From contig CAZGSR010000008.1 in assembly GCA_964528645.1 (NCBI GenBank), forward strand, positions 1 to 64,000: DNA of 64,000 bases, given 5' to 3'. The DNA is from UBA5734 sp964528645. GTDB lineage: Bacteria; Bacillota; Clostridia; Saccharofermentanales; UBA5734. The position numbers were made by a program, and so were the translations under genes. Numbering within the stretch: the stretch's first letter is position 1; every line of letters starts with the position of its first letter. Positions 63,010 through 64,000 of this stretch are shown here, one piece after another. The notes under the pieces were generated by a model. It was not told the origin of the DNA, did not search any database, and saw nothing but the letters and a program-made list of their open reading frames with translations.

Positions 63010-64000
63010 TCAGAACCACTGGGTGTGGAATGTGCCTTCTTTGTCCACGCGCTGGTAGGTATGGGCACCGAAATAGTCGCGCTGGGCCTGGAGCAGGTTA
63101 GCGGGCAAGGTCGCGGTGCGATAGCTGTCAAAGTAGGACAAGGCGCTGGAGAATGCAGGGACAGCTACACCGTTGATGGCTGCCGTGGCGACAACCTCAC
63201 GCCAAGCGACCTGGTACTGTTCAAGGGTGTTCTTGAAATAGGGTGCCAGCATCAGATTCTTCAGATCCGGATCAACCGCAAAAGCATCTTTGATCTGGTG
63301 CAGGAACTGGGCCCGGATGATGCAGCCACCACGGAAAATCATGGCGATGTTGCCGAGCTTGAGATCCCAGCCGTATTCCTCGGAAGCTGTTTTCATCAGG
63401 GAGAAGCCCTGGGCATAGGAACAGATCTTGCTGGCGTACAGGGCCTTGCGCACGGCCTCGATGAAAGCGGTGCGGTCACCAGTGAACGTCACGCCAGGGC
63501 CCTGGATCTGGCTGCTGGCTGCAACGCGTTCCGGCTTCAGGGCTGACATGCAGCGGGCAAAGACAGCTTCAGCGATCGTCGGAGCTGCCACACCGAGGTC
63601 AAGTGCATTTTGGCTGGTCCACTTGCCGGTGCCTTTCTGACCGGCAGCGTCCTTGATGATATCGACGACGGGCTTGCCGGTTTCCGGATCTATTTTGGTG
63701 AAGATATCGGCGGTAATTTCGATCAGGTAACTGTCGAGTTCGCCTTTGTTCCAGTCGGCAAAGACTTCGTGCAGCTCTGCGGCGGAAAGACCTAGGATTT
63801 CCTTGAGGAGGAAATAGGCCTCCGTGATCAGCTGCATGTCGCCATATTCGATGCCGTTGTGGACCATTTTGACATAATGGCCAGCGCCATCAGCACCAAT
63901 GTAGGTGCTGCAGGGTTCGCCATCCACCTTGGCGGCGATGGCGTTGAAGATCGGAGCAATCAGCTCATAAGCATCCGGCTGGCCGCCCGGCATCAGCGCC
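63010..64000 (-). CDS. gnd: 6-Phosphogluconate dehydrogenase, decarboxylating (5' end beyond window)
   Basis: The C-terminal 330 residues of a Gnd of the long, about 470-residue type. The catalytic lysine lies in GHYVKMVHNGIEYGDMQLI; ALDLGVAAPTIAEAVFARCMSA, IFRGGCIIRAQFL and the terminal GAHTYQRVDKEGTFH segment are characteristic. It oxidises 6-phosphogluconate to ribulose-5-phosphate, CO2 and NAD(P)H. larA begins 59 bases downstream on the same strand. The N-terminal nucleotide-binding domain continues past base 64000. Confidence 0.95.
   Translation of the reverse strand, partial: ALMPGGQPDAYELIAPIFNAIAAKVDGEPCSTYIGADGAGHYVKMVHNGIEYGDMQLITEAYFLLKEILGLSAAELHEVFADWNKGELDSYLIEITADIFTKIDPETGKPVVDIIKDAAGQKGTGKWTSQNALDLGVAAPTIAEAVFARCMSALKPERVAASSQIQGPGVTFTGDRTAFIEAVRKALYASKICSYAQGFSLMKTASEEYGWDLKLGNIAMIFRGGCIIRAQFLHQIKDAFAVDPDLKNLMLAPYFKNTLEQYQVAWREVVATAAINGVAVPAFSSALSYFDSYRTATLPANLLQAQRDYFGAHTYQRVDKEGTFHTQWF

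Overview
The window looks like chromosome of an anaerobic, fermentative Bacillota (Clostridia-like) bacterium. The evidence is a bifunctional AdhE, a hybrid-cluster protein, GTG and TTG starts next to AGGAGG-type ribosome sites, many T-tailed intrinsic terminators, an AgrC/AgrA-like regulatory pair and clostridial-type PhnK and tyrosine integrase. Base composition is moderately GC-rich and even, except for a strikingly AT-rich island at about 7.95-9.19 kb (the RHS toxin tip and its immunity gene). No species can be named from the sequence alone.

Layout. 1-0.5 kb: end of an unknown gene, a DUF3006 gene and tRNA-Arg(CCT). 0.5-2.9 kb: remnant of an integrated element beside the tRNA (integrase, repressor, paired palindromic operators). 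2.9-11.3 kb: a polymorphic-toxin locus with a 5'-truncated RHS/YD-repeat gene, an AT-rich toxin tip, a candidate immunity gene and an orphan 1391-bp core copy that runs into a broken metallo-beta-lactamase gene. 11.4-13.4 kb: AbrB/Doc toxin-antitoxin pair, acetyltransferase, amidohydrolase. 13.5-16.9 kb: adhE behind a long leader carrying its own terminator, then a Mop-like protein. 16.9-32.8 kb (minus strand): a phosphonate (phn) operon whose first gene is an in-frame chimera of a giant InlB-repeat surface protein with the C-terminal two thirds of PhnJ; phnG, phnH, phnI and the PhnJ N-terminus are missing. 32.9-40.6 kb: sensor kinase and response regulator, a structured leader before a zinc-ribbon gene, an MFS carrier, a GGDEF protein, a tocopherol-cyclase-like protein, a DUF5320 protein and a flavin-reductase-like protein. 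40.9-44.3 kb: an unusual ferredoxin/DUF1858/DUF2249/solute-binding fusion followed by hcp. 44.5-48.0 kb: two ion-coupled transporters and a cytidylate-kinase-like protein. 48.1-64.0 kb: hexuronate catabolism.

How it works together. The right end is a nearly complete hexuronate pathway: GPH symporter (frameshifted here), UxaC isomerase, UxuB fructuronate reductase, UxuA mannonate dehydratase, KdgK and KdgA giving pyruvate and glyceraldehyde-3-phosphate. An AraC-type regulator, a second MFS carrier, a Gfo/Idh oxidoreductase, a TIM-barrel isomerase, a LarA homologue and 6-phosphogluconate dehydrogenase accompany it. A recurring TTGCTC-containing element upstream of uxuB, uxaC, the TIM-barrel gene and the symporter suggests one regulon. 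AdhE would dispose of reducing power. The phn operon retains uptake (PhnCDEE) and accessory functions (PhnK, PhnL, PhnM, a PHP phosphodiesterase, a hexapeptide transferase), but as assembled it cannot make a complete C-P lyase core.

Several junctions (InlB/PhnJ, RHS 5' end, RHS core/metallo-beta-lactamase) and two single-base frameshifts in homopolymers point to recent rearrangement, gene decay or assembly error; reads across those points would decide.
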